Below are positions 1 through 10,192 of a stretch of DNA of 64,000 nt, piece by piece. This stretch comes from Mesorhizobium wenxiniae (GTDB lineage: Bacteria > Pseudomonadota > Alphaproteobacteria > Rhizobiales > Rhizobiaceae): assembly GCF_002284535.1 (NCBI RefSeq), contig NZ_NPKH01000011.1, positions 385,115 through 449,114 of the forward strand. Reading direction: 5' to 3'. The position numbers were made by a program, and so were the translations under genes. The notes beneath the pieces are model-generated. The model saw only the letters and a program-made list of their open reading frames with translations, ran no database searches and was not told the origin of the DNA. Position 1 is the stretch's first letter. Each line of letters starts with the position of its first letter.

Positions 1-190
1 AGAAATGCACCTGGTTGGGATTCATCAGGAATTGCGAGCCGTCATCGTTGACGGCCAGCGAGAAATGATTGGCCACGGCTTCATGCATGTTGAGCCGCGC
101 CGTCCAGCGGAAGGCGCAAGCCAGATCGACGCGCTCCTCGTAGAAGGGCAGGTTGGTCAGCATTTCCTTCTGCAAGCGGGCGATGCTCAT
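1..190 (-). CDS. class II aldolase/adducin family protein, N-terminal fragment
   Basis: The gene runs off the left edge; only the first 63 residues are visible. It starts at ATG 190-188, with a GGAGG ribosome site a few bases upstream. The N-terminus, with a short amphipathic helix, then LACAFRWTARLNMHEAVANH and a stretch about last-position aspartates and MNPNQVHF, is typical of class II aldolase/adducin proteins, where the ARLNMHE-type segment leads into the zinc site. It lies downstream of ureG on the same strand, 85 bp away, so it could be read through from the urease operon, but nothing shows a shared function. The substrate cannot be told from the fragment. Confidence 0.75.
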   Translation of the reverse strand, partial: MSIARLQKEMLTNLPFYEERVDLACAFRWTARLNMHEAVANHFSLAVNDDGSQFLMNPNQVHF

Positions 191-275
191 CGAAAACCTC
201 CGTGAAAGAAACAAGGATGCCGCGCGCCGCGGATGCGCGCAACCGGTTTCGTTTGGTGCAGACGAGCGCTTTGCC

Positions 276-917
276 TCACGCCGCAGTGCTTCTGGCGGCA
301 CCGGCGCGCAGCCCGCCATGCTCGATTATGAAATCGATCACTTCCTGCAGCCCCTTGCCGCGCGACAGATCGGTGAAGCCGAACGGCCGCTTGCCGCGCA
401 TGCGGGCGGCATCGCTCTCCATGACATCGAGGTTGACGTTCACATAAGGGGCGAGATCGCTCTTGTTGATGACCAGGAAATCGGACCGGGTGATCGCCGG
501 CCCGCCCTTGCGCGGGATTTCCTCGCCTTGGCAGACGGAGATGACGTAGAGCGTCAGATCAGCGAGGTCGGGGGAAAACGTGGCGGCAAGATTGTCGCCG
601 CCCGATTCGATGAAGACGATGTCGAGATCCGGGAATTTTTTGGTCATCTCGGCGATCGCCTGCAGATTGATCGAGGCGTCCTCGCGGATGGCGGTGTGCG
701 GGCAGCCGCCGGTTTCGACGCCGATGATGCGATCCTCGGGCAGCGCCTGAAGCCGGGCCAGCATCATGGCATCTTCCCTGGTGTAGATATCGTTGGTGAC
801 CACGGCGATGGAGAACTCGTCGCGCAGCGCCTTGCAGAGCTTTTCGGTGAGCGTCGTCTTGCCGGAGCCGACGGGACCGCCGATGCCGATGCGAAGGGGA
901 CCATTGGCTTGTGTCAT
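276..917 (-). CDS. ureG: urease accessory GTPase UreG
   Basis: UreG is the SIMIBI-class GTPase that powers nickel delivery to apo-urease with UreE, UreF and UreD. At 213 residues it has the usual length. The P-loop GPVGSGKT lies at residues 14-21 and the metal-binding Cys-Pro-His motif at 72-74. The switch segment FIESGGDN and the guanine-specificity motif NKSD are present. It is the last urease gene on this strand; its start overlaps the stop of the DUF3995 gene by 4 bp, indicating translational coupling. Confidence 0.97.
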   Translation of the reverse strand: MTQANGPLRIGIGGPVGSGKTTLTEKLCKALRDEFSIAVVTNDIYTREDAMMLARLQALPEDRIIGVETGGCPHTAIREDASINLQAIAEMTKKFPDLDIVFIESGGDNLAATFSPDLADLTLYVISVCQGEEIPRKGGPAITRSDFLVINKSDLAPYVNVNLDVMESDAARMRGKRPFGFTDLSRGKGLQEVIDFIIEHGGLRAGAARSTAA

Positions 918-1354
918 CTAGCGAACTCCGTGATGGCAAGGACGGCGAAGCCGAGCCCGATCAAAAGGCACAGCGGCGAATAATAGCTGACATCGAGCCG
1001 GGCGAAGGGCTGTTCGGGCGCCAGCCGGCGCCACCACGGCGTGAAGCCGGCAATGCCGCGCCCCAGGAAGACCAGCGCGATGAGCAGCGCTGTCGCGGCG
1101 AGCCCTGCTTTGGGAAAGGGTGTGGCAAACATGCCTTCGAGCGCCATCGGCCACAGTGTCGCCAGGCCGAGACAGGCAGCAACGGCAAAGCTGGCGAAGG
1201 GCGCTGGCATTTCGTCGACGCCACGGAAGCCGACCACCGCGCGGGCGCAGGAGGCAGCGTCCCTGCCCGGCCAGATCCCGCCAATACCCCAATAGACATG
1301 CAGTGCGGTGATCAGCAGCAGGACCAGCGAGAGGGCGAAAGCGAGAACGATCAT
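914..1354 (-). CDS. DUF3995-type membrane protein in the urease operon
   Basis: The 146-residue product is hydrophobic, with four predicted membrane segments (roughly residues 3-23, 50-72, 78-100 and 122-142). The [12 protein letters not shown] segment after the first helix is characteristic of the DUF3995 family, which has no established function. It overlaps ureF upstream and ureG downstream by 4 bp each, so it is certainly part of the operon. A role in nickel or urea handling would be inference only. Confidence 0.8.
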   Translation of the reverse strand: MIVLAFALSLVLLLITALHVYWGIGGIWPGRDAASCARAVVGFRGVDEMPAPFASFAVAACLGLATLWPMALEGMFATPFPKAGLAATALLIALVFLGRGIAGFTPWWRRLAPEQPFARLDVSYYSPLCLLIGLGFAVLAITEFAR

Positions 1355-2022
1355 GAGCGGAACAGCCGCGAATATTGCGTCTCGTGCTTCATCGCCATGA
1401 CGTCCGAGACGAACGCGCAGCCGCCGAGATCATCCAGCGTCGAGCCGGCAGCACGGGCGGCGACGCCGAGCGTCAGCGGCTCGAAACCGGCGAGCAGCGC
1501 GGTGGCGCCGGTCTGGCCGACGACGCCGAGCCGGATCGCGGCCTGGACGAGGTTGGAGAAAAAGGTCTGCAGGAAGGCGGCTAGCGCGTCCTGCAGGGCA
1601 ATGGCGTTGCCGCCAGAAACGGCGCCGACGGCGACGCAATAGGCGCACTCGGCCGGCAGACGGTCCAGCACCTGACACGGCCAGGCCGATGCCGCCTTCA
1701 GGAAGGCGGCACCCTGCAGCATGGTCTCGGCATGGCGCTCGCGCGAGCCGGCCAAAGCCTCGGCGAGTGCGGCGATTTCGGCGAGATCGCCAGCCTGGCG
1801 GGCGCGCCGCCAGCTTTCGGCAAACAGCACCGCGTCGTTCCAGCCCGAACCAAGCTCGACCAGCGTCTCCAGCCATGCGGCGAGGTCTTTGCGATTGGCA
1901 ACCAGCCCGGCATGCACGGCTTGCTCGAGACCATGGCTGTAGGAAAAACTGCCGACCGGGAATGCAGGCGACAGCCAGGCCATCAGCCGCAACAAAGCGA
2001 GGTTGGAAGGCTGGTCAGTCAT
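1351..2022 (-). CDS. ureF: urease accessory protein UreF
   Basis: UreF is the helical scaffold that joins UreG to the UreD-urease complex and gates GTP hydrolysis. The 223-residue product begins [20 protein letters not shown], followed by the [13 protein letters not shown] segment typical of the family. An upstream in-frame ATG at 2118 would add a basic extension encoded by the antisense of the His-rich ureE tail, so the start at 2022 is preferred; there it overlaps the ureE stop by 8 bp. The stop overlaps the DUF3995 start by 4 bp. Confidence 0.94.
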   Translation of the reverse strand: MTDQPSNLALLRLMAWLSPAFPVGSFSYSHGLEQAVHAGLVANRKDLAAWLETLVELGSGWNDAVLFAESWRRARQAGDLAEIAALAEALAGSRERHAETMLQGAAFLKAASAWPCQVLDRLPAECAYCVAVGAVSGGNAIALQDALAAFLQTFFSNLVQAAIRLGVVGQTGATALLAGFEPLTLGVAARAAGSTLDDLGGCAFVSDVMAMKHETQYSRLFRS

Positions 2023-2593
2023 GGTCGTGCGAGTGGCTTTGGGAATGCGACTCGCCATGGACGTGGGAATGCGCCTCAGCATGGCTGTGCGCATGCGCCT
2101 CGGCATGAGCATGGCCATGGCCGCCGTGCCCGGAATAGGCGCCGCGCACCGGCTTGAACGGCTCGGAAACGTCGCTTACCGTCGCACCCAGCCCTTCCAG
2201 CATCGCCTTGATGACGTGATCGCGCAGGATCAGGATTCGTTCCGCCTCTATGGCGGCGGCAAGATGGCGGTTGCCGATATGCCAAGCGAGTTCGGTGAGA
2301 TGAACCGGGCTTAAGGCACGGATATCGTAGAGCGGTTCCTCGGCCGCAATGATCTCGATTTGGCGGCCATCCTCCAGCACCAGCCGGTCGCCATCGTTCA
2401 AGGCAACCGGCTCGGGCAGGTCGACCAGCACCTTGTCGCTACGGGCCGTTTCGATGGCGCGGCGGCGTAGATGCCGCTCGTCATGGGCCAGCACGGCACG
2501 ATCATATGGGGTGACCGGTGCCGCCTCGTCGGCGGCGAGCACCGAGACGGCACGCGGGAATTTGATGAAATCTGTGCGGATGTCGAGCTTCAT
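2015..2593 (-). CDS. ureE: urease accessory nickel chaperone UreE with His-rich tail
   Basis: UreE binds nickel and hands it to the urease maturation complex. The 192-residue product has the UreE N-terminal beta domain (residues 1-75) and the metallochaperone C-terminal domain, including the AWHIGNRH motif with its conserved nickel-ligand histidine. The last 38 residues are a low-complexity tail with 14 histidines, like the nickel-storing tail of Klebsiella UreE, while many rhizobial UreE proteins have shorter tails. The gene overlaps ureF by 8 bp. It lies 279 bp downstream of ureC, an unusually wide gap for this operon. Confidence 0.95.
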   Translation of the reverse strand: MKLDIRTDFIKFPRAVSVLAADEAAPVTPYDRAVLAHDERHLRRRAIETARSDKVLVDLPEPVALNDGDRLVLEDGRQIEIIAAEEPLYDIRALSPVHLTELAWHIGNRHLAAAIEAERILILRDHVIKAMLEGLGATVSDVSEPFKPVRGAYSGHGGHGHAHAEAHAHSHAEAHSHVHGESHSQSHSHDHD

Positions 2594-2670
2594 GTAAAAA
2601 CTGCCTTTCCAAAAAGCCTAGACCATCCCGAACATCGGCCCAATGCCGGCGCATGCCCCGAATTCAAGTT

Positions 2671-2710
2671 TCTACAGCGTCCTTTGCGCGTCAGAAAGGA
2701 CCCGCTGTGG
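2671..2710. repeat. imperfect hairpin repeat between ureE and ureC
   Basis: CAGCGTCCTT at 2675-2684 pairs with AAGGA-cc-CGCTG at 2696-2707, giving a 10-bp stem with a 2-base bulge. The core AAGGAC near GCGC is shared with the palindrome at 8267-8310, which suggests the same family of rhizobial intergenic repeats. It lies inside the 3' end of the short ORF at 2691-2828. Confidence 0.5.
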
Positions 2711-2828
2711 TCAAACGATCGTGTCGAAGAGCCGCAGGATGACGCGTGACGCCAAGGCCGATCACCATGCCCATGACGATGCGGATGTGCGGGAAGATGT
2801 CGTGGGCGTAAGGGAGTTTCTGGTCCAT
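2691..2828 (-). pseudogene. 45-codon ORF, probable truncated membrane-protein remnant
   Basis: Between ureC and ureE a short ORF begins with MDQKLPYAHDIFPHIRIVMG, continues through a short hydrophobic VIGLGVT segment and then loses any recognisable pattern before a stop. The opening looks like the N-terminus of a multi-helix membrane protein that has been cut about 30 codons in; the remaining reading runs into the hairpin repeat at 2671-2710. I recall similar starts in rhizobial hypothetical membrane proteins but cannot verify it. It could instead be a non-functional spacer. Confidence 0.35.
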
Positions 2829-2872
2829 GGCCCGGTGCGGCACGTTCTACGTCAGCTATAGCGCCCGATGGA

Positions 2873-4585
<1,713 letters not shown>

Positions 4586-4761
4586 CAGCGATTGCTCCCG
4601 AAATACGTCCCAATACAGCCGGTCGAAGCCCGGTCGCACATTGTCGCCATCCTATGGTCACGCAATGACCCGCTGAGCGACACCTTCCGATCCCATTTAA
4701 CGTTTGAGGTGGCCGGGTCACCCCAAAACGACCGTTTGCCAACCGATGGAAAGGAAGATCC

Positions 4762-5145
4762 ATGCGCAAAACGATAAGTCTCGCAGCCGCCGCCACCCTG
4801 CTGCTCGCGACCGCTGCCAGCGCCCAGCAACAGCCGGCGCCGCAACCCAGCGAGCCGCCGGCTTCGCCCGCTCCCGCGGCGCCCGGCGCTCAGCCGCAAG
4901 CGCCGGCGATTCAGACCGTCAACGTCGTCGACATCGAGGAACTGCCGGAGGAAACGCAGACGAAGGTCAACGAAGTGATCGCCAAGCGCGGCGAGGACGG
5001 CCTGCAGAAATTGCGCAGCTCGATCGACGCGACCCCCCAGGTCAAATCCGCGCTCGAAGCCAAAGGACTCACCTCGGCGCAAGTGATCGCCGCCAGCATG
5101 GACACCAATGGCGCGCTGACCTTGATCACCAAGAAAGCGAGCTGA
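4762..5145 (+). CDS. small secreted protein of unknown function
   Basis: The 127-residue product has a signal peptide (basic MRKT, then Ala/Leu-rich core, cleavage near ATAASA-QQ at about residue 21). A Pro/Ala/Gln-rich linker spans about 22-50. A compact folded region follows (about 55-127), with a charged helix EELPEETQTKVNEVIAKRG. It has a GGAAG ribosome site. No enzymatic motif was recognised. It is transcribed away from ureC and towards the next secreted-protein gene, so 4586-4761 is a divergent promoter region. Confidence 0.72.
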   Translation: MRKTISLAAAATLLLATAASAQQQPAPQPSEPPASPAPAAPGAQPQAPAIQTVNVVDIEELPEETQTKVNEVIAKRGEDGLQKLRSSIDATPQVKSALEAKGLTSAQVIAASMDTNGALTLITKKAS

Positions 5146-5271
5146 CGATACGCTGTGGCGGGCCGGCACAAGGCCGGCCTGCCGCATCGGGGAGGGAACC
5201 TTCGCAGGGCAGAATACGTTTCGACTTTTTGGCGTAGAAACGAGCCTCGAAAGAGGCTCTGAGAGCGAGCG

Positions 5272-5766
5272 ATGGCGATCACCACCTCCCCCGACACCAG
5301 ATGGCTGCATATGGTCGCCGCAACTGCCTTTCTCGCGGCGAGCGTTCCCCAGGCCGCGCTGAATGCACAGGGTCTGGAAGGCCCGGATACGGTCAACAAG
5401 ATCATCGGCTCGGACGTCGGCCAGGAAGAGACCAACACGGCTGTCGAAGCCGGCAAAGTCGCCACGGCGATCGAGCGGACGCGTGAAAACATCGGTACGG
5501 TGCGCAAAACATCCAAGCTCGACAAAGTCGACATCGTGTTCCTTACCGACGCAGCGCGCACGGAAGGCGGTCTGCCGCCGGCGATAGAAACCAAGGTCGA
5601 GCAGCATCAGGACGACATTGCGGAACTGCGCGAGGAGATCGAGGCGAACGCATTGCTGTTCAACGCCATCGACTCTCGACGCGTGCAGACCGAAGACGTT
5701 CTCGCCGTGGAATTCGATGATCCTGGCAAGGTCGTCATCTACGCGGCGGCCAAGCCGCCCAGTTGA
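5272..5766 (+). CDS. secreted protein of unknown function
   Basis: The 164-residue product has an N-terminal hydrophobic segment (residues 13-33, WLHMVAATAFLAASVPQAAL) compatible with a signal peptide. A mostly charged helical domain follows, with an acidic helix around 115-135. No known catalytic motif is visible. It lies 126 bp after the previous secreted-protein gene and converges on ureB, ending 26 bp before the ureB stop. With its neighbour it interrupts the urease operon. Confidence 0.68.
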   Translation: MAITTSPDTRWLHMVAATAFLAASVPQAALNAQGLEGPDTVNKIIGSDVGQEETNTAVEAGKVATAIERTRENIGTVRKTSKLDKVDIVFLTDAARTEGGLPPAIETKVEQHQDDIAELREEIEANALLFNAIDSRRVQTEDVLAVEFDDPGKVVIYAAAKPPS

Positions 5767-5792
5767 GCCGAAACTGCTCGACGCCTTGGATC

Positions 5793-6098
5793 TCACAGCG
5801 CGCCCATGATCTTCTGCTGGAACCCGTAGACCTCGCGCTTGCCGCCGAGCGGCACCAAGGTGACGTCGCGCTGCTGGCCGGGCTCGAAGCGCATCGCCGT
5901 GCCGGCAGCGATGTCGAGGCGCATGCCCCGCGCCTTGTCGCGATCGAATTTCAGCCCCTCATTGGTCTCGAAGAAGTGATAGTGGCTGCCGACCTGGATC
6001 GGCCGGTCGCCGCTGTTGGCCACTTTCATGGTGATTGTCGGCTGGCCCTTGTTCAGTTCGATCTCGCCGCCTGCCGTGATGATTTCGCCCGGGATCAT
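5793..6098 (-). CDS. ureB: urease beta subunit UreB
   Basis: UreB is a non-catalytic structural subunit of the (UreABC)3 urease. The 101-residue product starts MIPGEI, the standard N-terminus, and contains [17 protein letters not shown], a family signature. A GTG at 6110 would extend it by four residues; the ATG at 6098 has GAGG upstream and is preferred. It lies immediately after ureJ (stop at 6107). It is the last gene of the first half of the locus, since ureC does not follow directly. Confidence 0.96.
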   Translation of the reverse strand: MIPGEIITAGGEIELNKGQPTITMKVANSGDRPIQVGSHYHFFETNEGLKFDRDKARGMRLDIAAGTAMRFEPGQQRDVTLVPLGGKREVYGFQQKIMGAL

Positions 6099-6106
6099 CG
6101 CCAGCC

Positions 6107-6700
6107 TCACAAGACGCCGAAGACGAGGCCGGCACCAACGGCAGCACAGACGCCGCCAGCGGCGCGGGCAAGGCCCGGGACTCTGATGCCGAGGCCGAGG
6201 CCGGCAGCGAGGCCGGCGGCATGGAGCAGCGCGGTGGCGACGGCAAAGCCGGCCATATAGCCGAGCCCGCCGGCGTTTTCAGGCACCTCGGTGCCATGGG
6301 CGTGACCGTGGAACAGCGCGAACAGGCCGATGATGGCGACGCCGGCCGAGACCGGAAGATCGATCGCAACGGCGACGAGCAGTCCCAGCGCGACGACGGA
6401 CGCCAGTATGCCCGGTTCGACGAACGGCACCGGCACCTGCAGCATGCCGAGCGCGCCGCCCGCCAGCATGACGCCGACGAAGGCGAGCGGCCAGGCGACA
6501 ACCGCCTTGCCGCCGCTGAGCGCCGCCCACAACCCGACCGCGATCATCACCGCCATGTGGTCGAGCCCGGAGAGCGGATGCATGAAGCCGGCTGACAAGG
6601 ACGCGGTCGTGCCGATGCCGACATGGGCATGTGCGGGCATCGCGGCGGCGAGAAGCAGGATCGCCGAGAGCGACGTGCGTTTGATCGTTGCGGGAACCAT
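6107..6700 (-). CDS. ureJ: HupE/UreJ-family membrane protein
   Basis: HupE/UreJ proteins are small nickel or cobalt permeases. The 197-residue product has a signal peptide ending near PAHAH, the family segment [12 protein letters not shown], six to seven hydrophobic segments, and a metal-type [12 protein letters not shown] loop. Position between ureA and ureB supports nickel uptake for urease. The ATG at 6700 is chosen over a TTG at 6703. Substrate specificity is inferred from family and context. Confidence 0.9.
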   Translation of the reverse strand: MVPATIKRTSLSAILLLAAAMPAHAHVGIGTTASLSAGFMHPLSGLDHMAVMIAVGLWAALSGGKAVVAWPLAFVGVMLAGGALGMLQVPVPFVEPGILASVVALGLLVAVAIDLPVSAGVAIIGLFALFHGHAHGTEVPENAGGLGYMAGFAVATALLHAAGLAAGLGLGIRVPGLARAAGGVCAAVGAGLVFGVL

Positions 6701-6731
6701 CAATATGCCTTCCGTTGTCAGGATCGTGCCG

Positions 6732-6989
6732 TCACGCGGCGTTGCGGGCCGGGCCGCAGCCTTCGGCCTTGAGGACGCGCTTTGTCGAGGCGGGATATTT
6801 GTTCAGCATCGCTGCCGGACGGATCGGGCGCGCTGAAAAATTGCCGCCGCAATTCGGGCAGACCCCGCCCAGCACGTTTACCGCGCAATCGGCGCAGAAG
6901 GTACACTCGAAGGTGCAGATCAGCGCATCCGTCGCCTCAGGCGGCAGGTCCTTGTCGCAGCATTCGCAGTTGGGACGCAGTTCAAGCAT
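6732..6989 (-). CDS. DUF1272 cysteine-rich small protein
   Basis: The 85-residue product begins MLELRPNCECCDKDLP and carries three Cys pairs (CxCC, CxxxCxxC plus C, CPNC), typical of the zinc-ribbon-like DUF1272 family found next to bacterial urease genes. It probably binds zinc or nickel, but no biochemical role is established. It sits 10 bp downstream of ureA on the same strand, so it belongs to the operon. Confidence 0.88.
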   Translation of the reverse strand: MLELRPNCECCDKDLPPEATDALICTFECTFCADCAVNVLGGVCPNCGGNFSARPIRPAAMLNKYPASTKRVLKAEGCGPARNAA

Positions 6990-6999
6990 CTTCCTCTCC

Positions 7000-7302
7000 T
7001 CACCTTATCGGTTCGTGCACCGTCACCAGCTTGGTGCCGTCGGGAAACGTCGCCTCGACCTGGACGTCGTGGATCATCTCGGCGATGCCCTCCATCACCT
7101 GTGCGCGGGTGACGACGTGGGCGCCGGCCTCCATCAGCTCGGCGACCTGGCGGCCGTCGCGGGCGCCCTCGACGACGAAGTCGGTGATCAGCGCGATCGC
7201 CTCCGGGTGATTGAGCTTGACGCCGCGTTCGAGCCGCTTGCGCGCCACAATCGCCGCCATGGCGATGAGCAGCTTGTCCTTTTCCCTTGGCGTCAGGTTC
7301 AT
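7000..7302 (-). CDS. ureA: urease gamma subunit UreA
   Basis: The 100-residue product matches the usual UreA length and sequence: [12 protein letters not shown] at the start, [15 protein letters not shown] in the middle, and an ending in VTVHEPIR. It is a structural subunit around the UreC active site. The start at 7302 is preceded by an AGGGAAA ribosome site. It follows ureD by 28 bp. Confidence 0.97.
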   Translation of the reverse strand: MNLTPREKDKLLIAMAAIVARKRLERGVKLNHPEAIALITDFVVEGARDGRQVAELMEAGAHVVTRAQVMEGIAEMIHDVQVEATFPDGTKLVTVHEPIR

Positions 7303-7330
7303 GCGTTTCCCTGGAATAGCGTAATCGGAA

Positions 7331-8197
7331 TCAGAGTGACCATAATTTGGGCAGACCCGCCCGTCCGTTGAGCAATTCGACGAGCGGAACCAGCCGCTTG
7401 CGGAGCTGGTAGCCGTCCTCGGCAAACAGCCTCGCAAGAAGCTTGCCAGATTTCTTCACGCTCCAGACGCTGGCGTCGCCCTGGCCGCCGATGATCTCCC
7501 GGGCCGGATCGAGCAAAGCCTCCACCCGCGGCGAGATCATCAGCACCGTCGCCATGGCGATGGCGCCGCCGGCCACGGCCGAACGGCCCAGAATGGCGGC
7601 AATGCCGGGCCCGATGCGGAAATCCTCGGCATGAACGAGCGCTCCGTCCTGACTTACGCGCCAGCGGTCATGGAAATTGCCGTGCGCCGCGCGTTCGCCC
7701 ATGGCGAGGCGGCCGAAGACGGTCGCCTCGAGCACCAGCGCCTCGGCACCGGCGGCAAGCTCCAGCTCGAGCCTGCGGGCGAAGGCCGATCGATCGAAGA
7801 CGATGGTTTCCTGCGGCAGCCAGGCGATGCGGCCGCCGGCGCCGACGGTCAGCTTCACCTGCACCTCGGCGCGATCGGCTGCGGCGCGGTAGATCTTCTC
7901 GCAGGCCTGGGTGGTTATGCTGGCGCAGGCGCCGGCGCCGACATCGACCTCCCAGCCGAGGCGGTCGCCGCCGGTCAGCCCGCCGGCGGTGTTGATCAGC
8001 ACGGCTTCGAGCGGATCGGCCGAGACAGCCGGCATGCGGATCTTGGCGGACCCATCCTGATAAAGCCGCCGAAGCCGCGTGCGGCCGCCATTCCTGTCGC
8101 AGGCAAGCCGCGCCATTCCGGCGACGCGCTGGGCCGGCGGCACAAAGGTCAGGCCACGTTCGATCATATCCATGGCGCTAACGATAACCACACTCAT
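7331..8197 (-). CDS. ureD: urease accessory protein UreD
   Basis: UreD (UreH) scaffolds apo-urease and conducts nickel to the active site together with UreF and UreG. The product has the family pattern: an [16 protein letters not shown] region, [15 protein letters not shown], a [10 protein letters not shown] segment, and [11 protein letters not shown]. The start is uncertain: ATG 8197 gives 288 residues, while ATGs at 8173 and 8167 give about 280; none has a clear ribosome site. It is the first gene of the urease locus, with the palindromic cluster 8202-8463 directly upstream. Confidence 0.94.
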   Translation of the reverse strand: MSVVIVSAMDMIERGLTFVPPAQRVAGMARLACDRNGGRTRLRRLYQDGSAKIRMPAVSADPLEAVLINTAGGLTGGDRLGWEVDVGAGACASITTQACEKIYRAAADRAEVQVKLTVGAGGRIAWLPQETIVFDRSAFARRLELELAAGAEALVLEATVFGRLAMGERAAHGNFHDRWRVSQDGALVHAEDFRIGPGIAAILGRSAVAGGAIAMATVLMISPRVEALLDPAREIIGGQGDASVWSVKKSGKLLARLFAEDGYQLRKRLVPLVELLNGRAGLPKLWSL

Positions 8198-8201
8198 ATG
8201 G

Positions 8202-8463
8202 TTTGAATCCGAAATTCGCATCACTTTGGAGCAGCGTAATGAACGAATTTCGGATTCAAAGCCACACTGGAGCGCCGCGCGTCCCCTCGGACGCGCAAAG
8301 GACGCTCCAGCACTTTCCAGTTGGCGCGTGATCCTTTCCGGAAACCGATTCCGGTTTCCGGGGTCATGCGCTGGCAACTTATAGGATTCTGGTGTGGTTT
8401 GGATTTGAGGTTCCTAACCGCCGGTGCCATCAAAGTCGTAGGAACCTCAAATCCAGACCACAC
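8202..8463. repeat. cluster of four palindromes (RIME-like intergenic element)
   Basis: Four inverted repeats follow one another between ureD and the nodF-like gene. The first is a perfect 17-bp pair, 8202-8218 with 8244-8260. The second is nested: outer 8-bp arms 8267-8274 with 8303-8310, inner 8277-8284 with 8289-8296. The third has 9-bp arms, 8339-8347 with 8352-8360. The fourth has 24-bp arms, 8392-8415 with 8440-8463, with one mismatch. Such mosaics of large palindromes are known in rhizobial intergenic DNA (RIME elements). They could act as transcription terminators or mRNA-stabilising structures between the divergent units. No gene is seen in 8198-8645. Confidence 0.8.
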
Positions 8464-8645
8464 AGCCGGCTTTGTCGACATATAGCTTGTTGCCTGACAA
8501 CGTTTCGGTTTCTATAGAGGAGCCGTCTTGGTACGGTCACACAGCGCCAGGCGGGATAAAAGGCGATGATGACGATTTGAGCCTGGGGAAAAAGAGGCGC
8601 CGATCAGTCGGCGTCGAGAAACGACAAGGTTGGGGAAGGAACCGA

Positions 8646-8900
8646 ATGGCTGACCAGCTGGCAACGGACATCATCGCGAAGATCAAAGCTCATGCCGAGC
8701 CCGGTGGCGAAGAAATCACCACCAGCACCGAACTGACCTCACTTGGCATTCATTCGCTGGAACTGACGGAGATCATCTTCGACCTCGAGGAACAGTATGG
8801 CATCGAAATCGAGATGAATACGGTCGATGCTTGGAGCAACCTGAAGAACGTCGGCGACATGGTCGAGGCGGTTCGCGCGCTGATCGCGAAAAAAGCCTGA
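8646..8900 (+). CDS. NodF-like acyl carrier protein
   Basis: The 84-residue acyl carrier protein has the phosphopantetheine serine at Ser37 in SLGIHSLELTE. It resembles rhizobial NodF more than housekeeping AcpP: the segment EITTSTELTSLGI and the later GIEIEMNTVDAWSNLKNVGD fit NodF as I recall it. In rhizobia NodF carries polyunsaturated acyl chains for lipo-chitin Nod factors. It has a GGAAGGA ribosome site and lies 4 bp before the NodE-like gene. No nod box was found upstream, so it may be a chromosomal paralogue making a different special fatty acid. Confidence 0.85.
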   Translation: MADQLATDIIAKIKAHAEPGGEEITTSTELTSLGIHSLELTEIIFDLEEQYGIEIEMNTVDAWSNLKNVGDMVEAVRALIAKKA

Positions 8901-8904
8901 CTGA

Positions 8905-10113
8905 ATGCACAAGCGCGTCGTCATTACCGGCATCGGCGGCTTATGCGGGCTCGGCACCAATGTGCCGGCGATCTGGGGCGAGATGCGCGCCGGCCGCTCG
9001 GCCATCGGCCCGATCGTCAATTCGGAGCTGCATGACCTGAAAATCAGGGTCGGCTGCGAAATCAGGACGCTTCCCGATCACGGCATCGACCGCAAGCAGG
9101 TCGTCTCGATGGACCGCTTCACCCTTTTGGCGACGATCGCCGCGCGGGAGGCCGCGCAACAAGCCGGGCTGAACCCGCACGCAGCCAACACCTACCGGAT
9201 GGGCGCCATCGTCGGCGTCGGCGTCTGCGGCTGGGAGGCGATCGAAGAGAGCTATCGCGCCATCCTGCTCGAAGGCAAGAATCGCACCGGCATCTTCACC
9301 GTGCCGAAAGTGATGCCGGGCGCTGCGGCCGGCCATGTCAGCATGAATCTCGGCCTGCGCGGGCCGGTCTTCGGCATCACCTCGGCCTGCTCCTCGTCCA
9401 ACCACGCCATTGCCTCGGCGGTCGACCAGATCAGGCTCGGCCGCGCCGATGTCATGCTCGCCGGCGGCACCGATGCGCCGCTGGTCTGGGGTATTCTGAA
9501 AGGTTGGGAGGCGCTGCGGGTACTGGCGCCCGACACGTGCCGGCCGTTTTCGGCCGATCGGCAGGGCCTGGTGCTCGGCGAAGGCGCCGGCATGGTTGTG
9601 CTGGAAACCTACGAGCATGCCATGGCGCGCGGCGCCACTATACTTGCCGAAATTGCCGGCGCCGGCCTTTCCGGCGATGCCTCCGACATCGTCGCGCCGA
9701 CCATCGAAGGGCCGGAGGCGGCGATGCGCTTCTGCCTCGTCGATGCCAGGCTCAACCCGGAAGACATCGACTATATCAATGCGCATGGCACCGGCACCAA
9801 GGCCAACGACCAGATCGAGACGGCGGCGATCAAGCGCGTCTTCGGCGATCATGCCTCCAGGCTTTCGATCTCCTCGACCAAATCGATGCACGCCCACTGT
9901 CTCGGCGCGTCGGGCGCGCTGGAGCTGATCGCCTGCGTGATGGCGATCCGCGAAGGCATCGTGCCGCCAACGGCCAATTTTCGCGAAACCGACGCCGATT
10001 GCGATCTCGACATTACGCCGAATGTGGCGCGCGAGCGCAAGGTGCGCGCGGCGATCAGCAACGGCTTCGCCTTCGGCGGCACCAATGCGGTGCTGGCGTT
10101 CAAGGCGGTCTGA
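8905..10113 (+). CDS. NodE-like beta-ketoacyl-ACP synthase II
   Basis: The 402-residue condensing enzyme has the KAS II triad: Cys162 in the nucleophile elbow ITSACSSS, His294 in NAHGTGT, and His331 before CLGASGALE; Lys326 is also present. It opens with [15 protein letters not shown] and keeps stretches typical of NodE, such as [11 protein letters not shown] and the C-terminal [12 protein letters not shown]. It should extend acyl chains carried on the ACP encoded 4 bp upstream. As a non-symbiotic FabF-like paralogue it could supply a special membrane or lipid A acyl group; that is inference. Confidence 0.88.
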   Translation: MHKRVVITGIGGLCGLGTNVPAIWGEMRAGRSAIGPIVNSELHDLKIRVGCEIRTLPDHGIDRKQVVSMDRFTLLATIAAREAAQQAGLNPHAANTYRMGAIVGVGVCGWEAIEESYRAILLEGKNRTGIFTVPKVMPGAAAGHVSMNLGLRGPVFGITSACSSSNHAIASAVDQIRLGRADVMLAGGTDAPLVWGILKGWEALRVLAPDTCRPFSADRQGLVLGEGAGMVVLETYEHAMARGATILAEIAGAGLSGDASDIVAPTIEGPEAAMRFCLVDARLNPEDIDYINAHGTGTKANDQIETAAIKRVFGDHASRLSISSTKSMHAHCLGASGALELIACVMAIREGIVPPTANFRETDADCDLDITPNVARERKVRAAISNGFAFGGTNAVLAFKAV

Positions 10114-10192
10114 CCGCAACCGGATCATCCCGATAGGGCGAAGCTCTTGCCACTCGCCACGCACGCGCGAAAAATCCCGCCCAGGAGTTTCG

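Noticed and set aside
8464..8645. nod box upstream of the NodF-like gene
   Set aside because: I compared the region with the recalled nod box pattern (ATC-rich paired motifs) and found no match.
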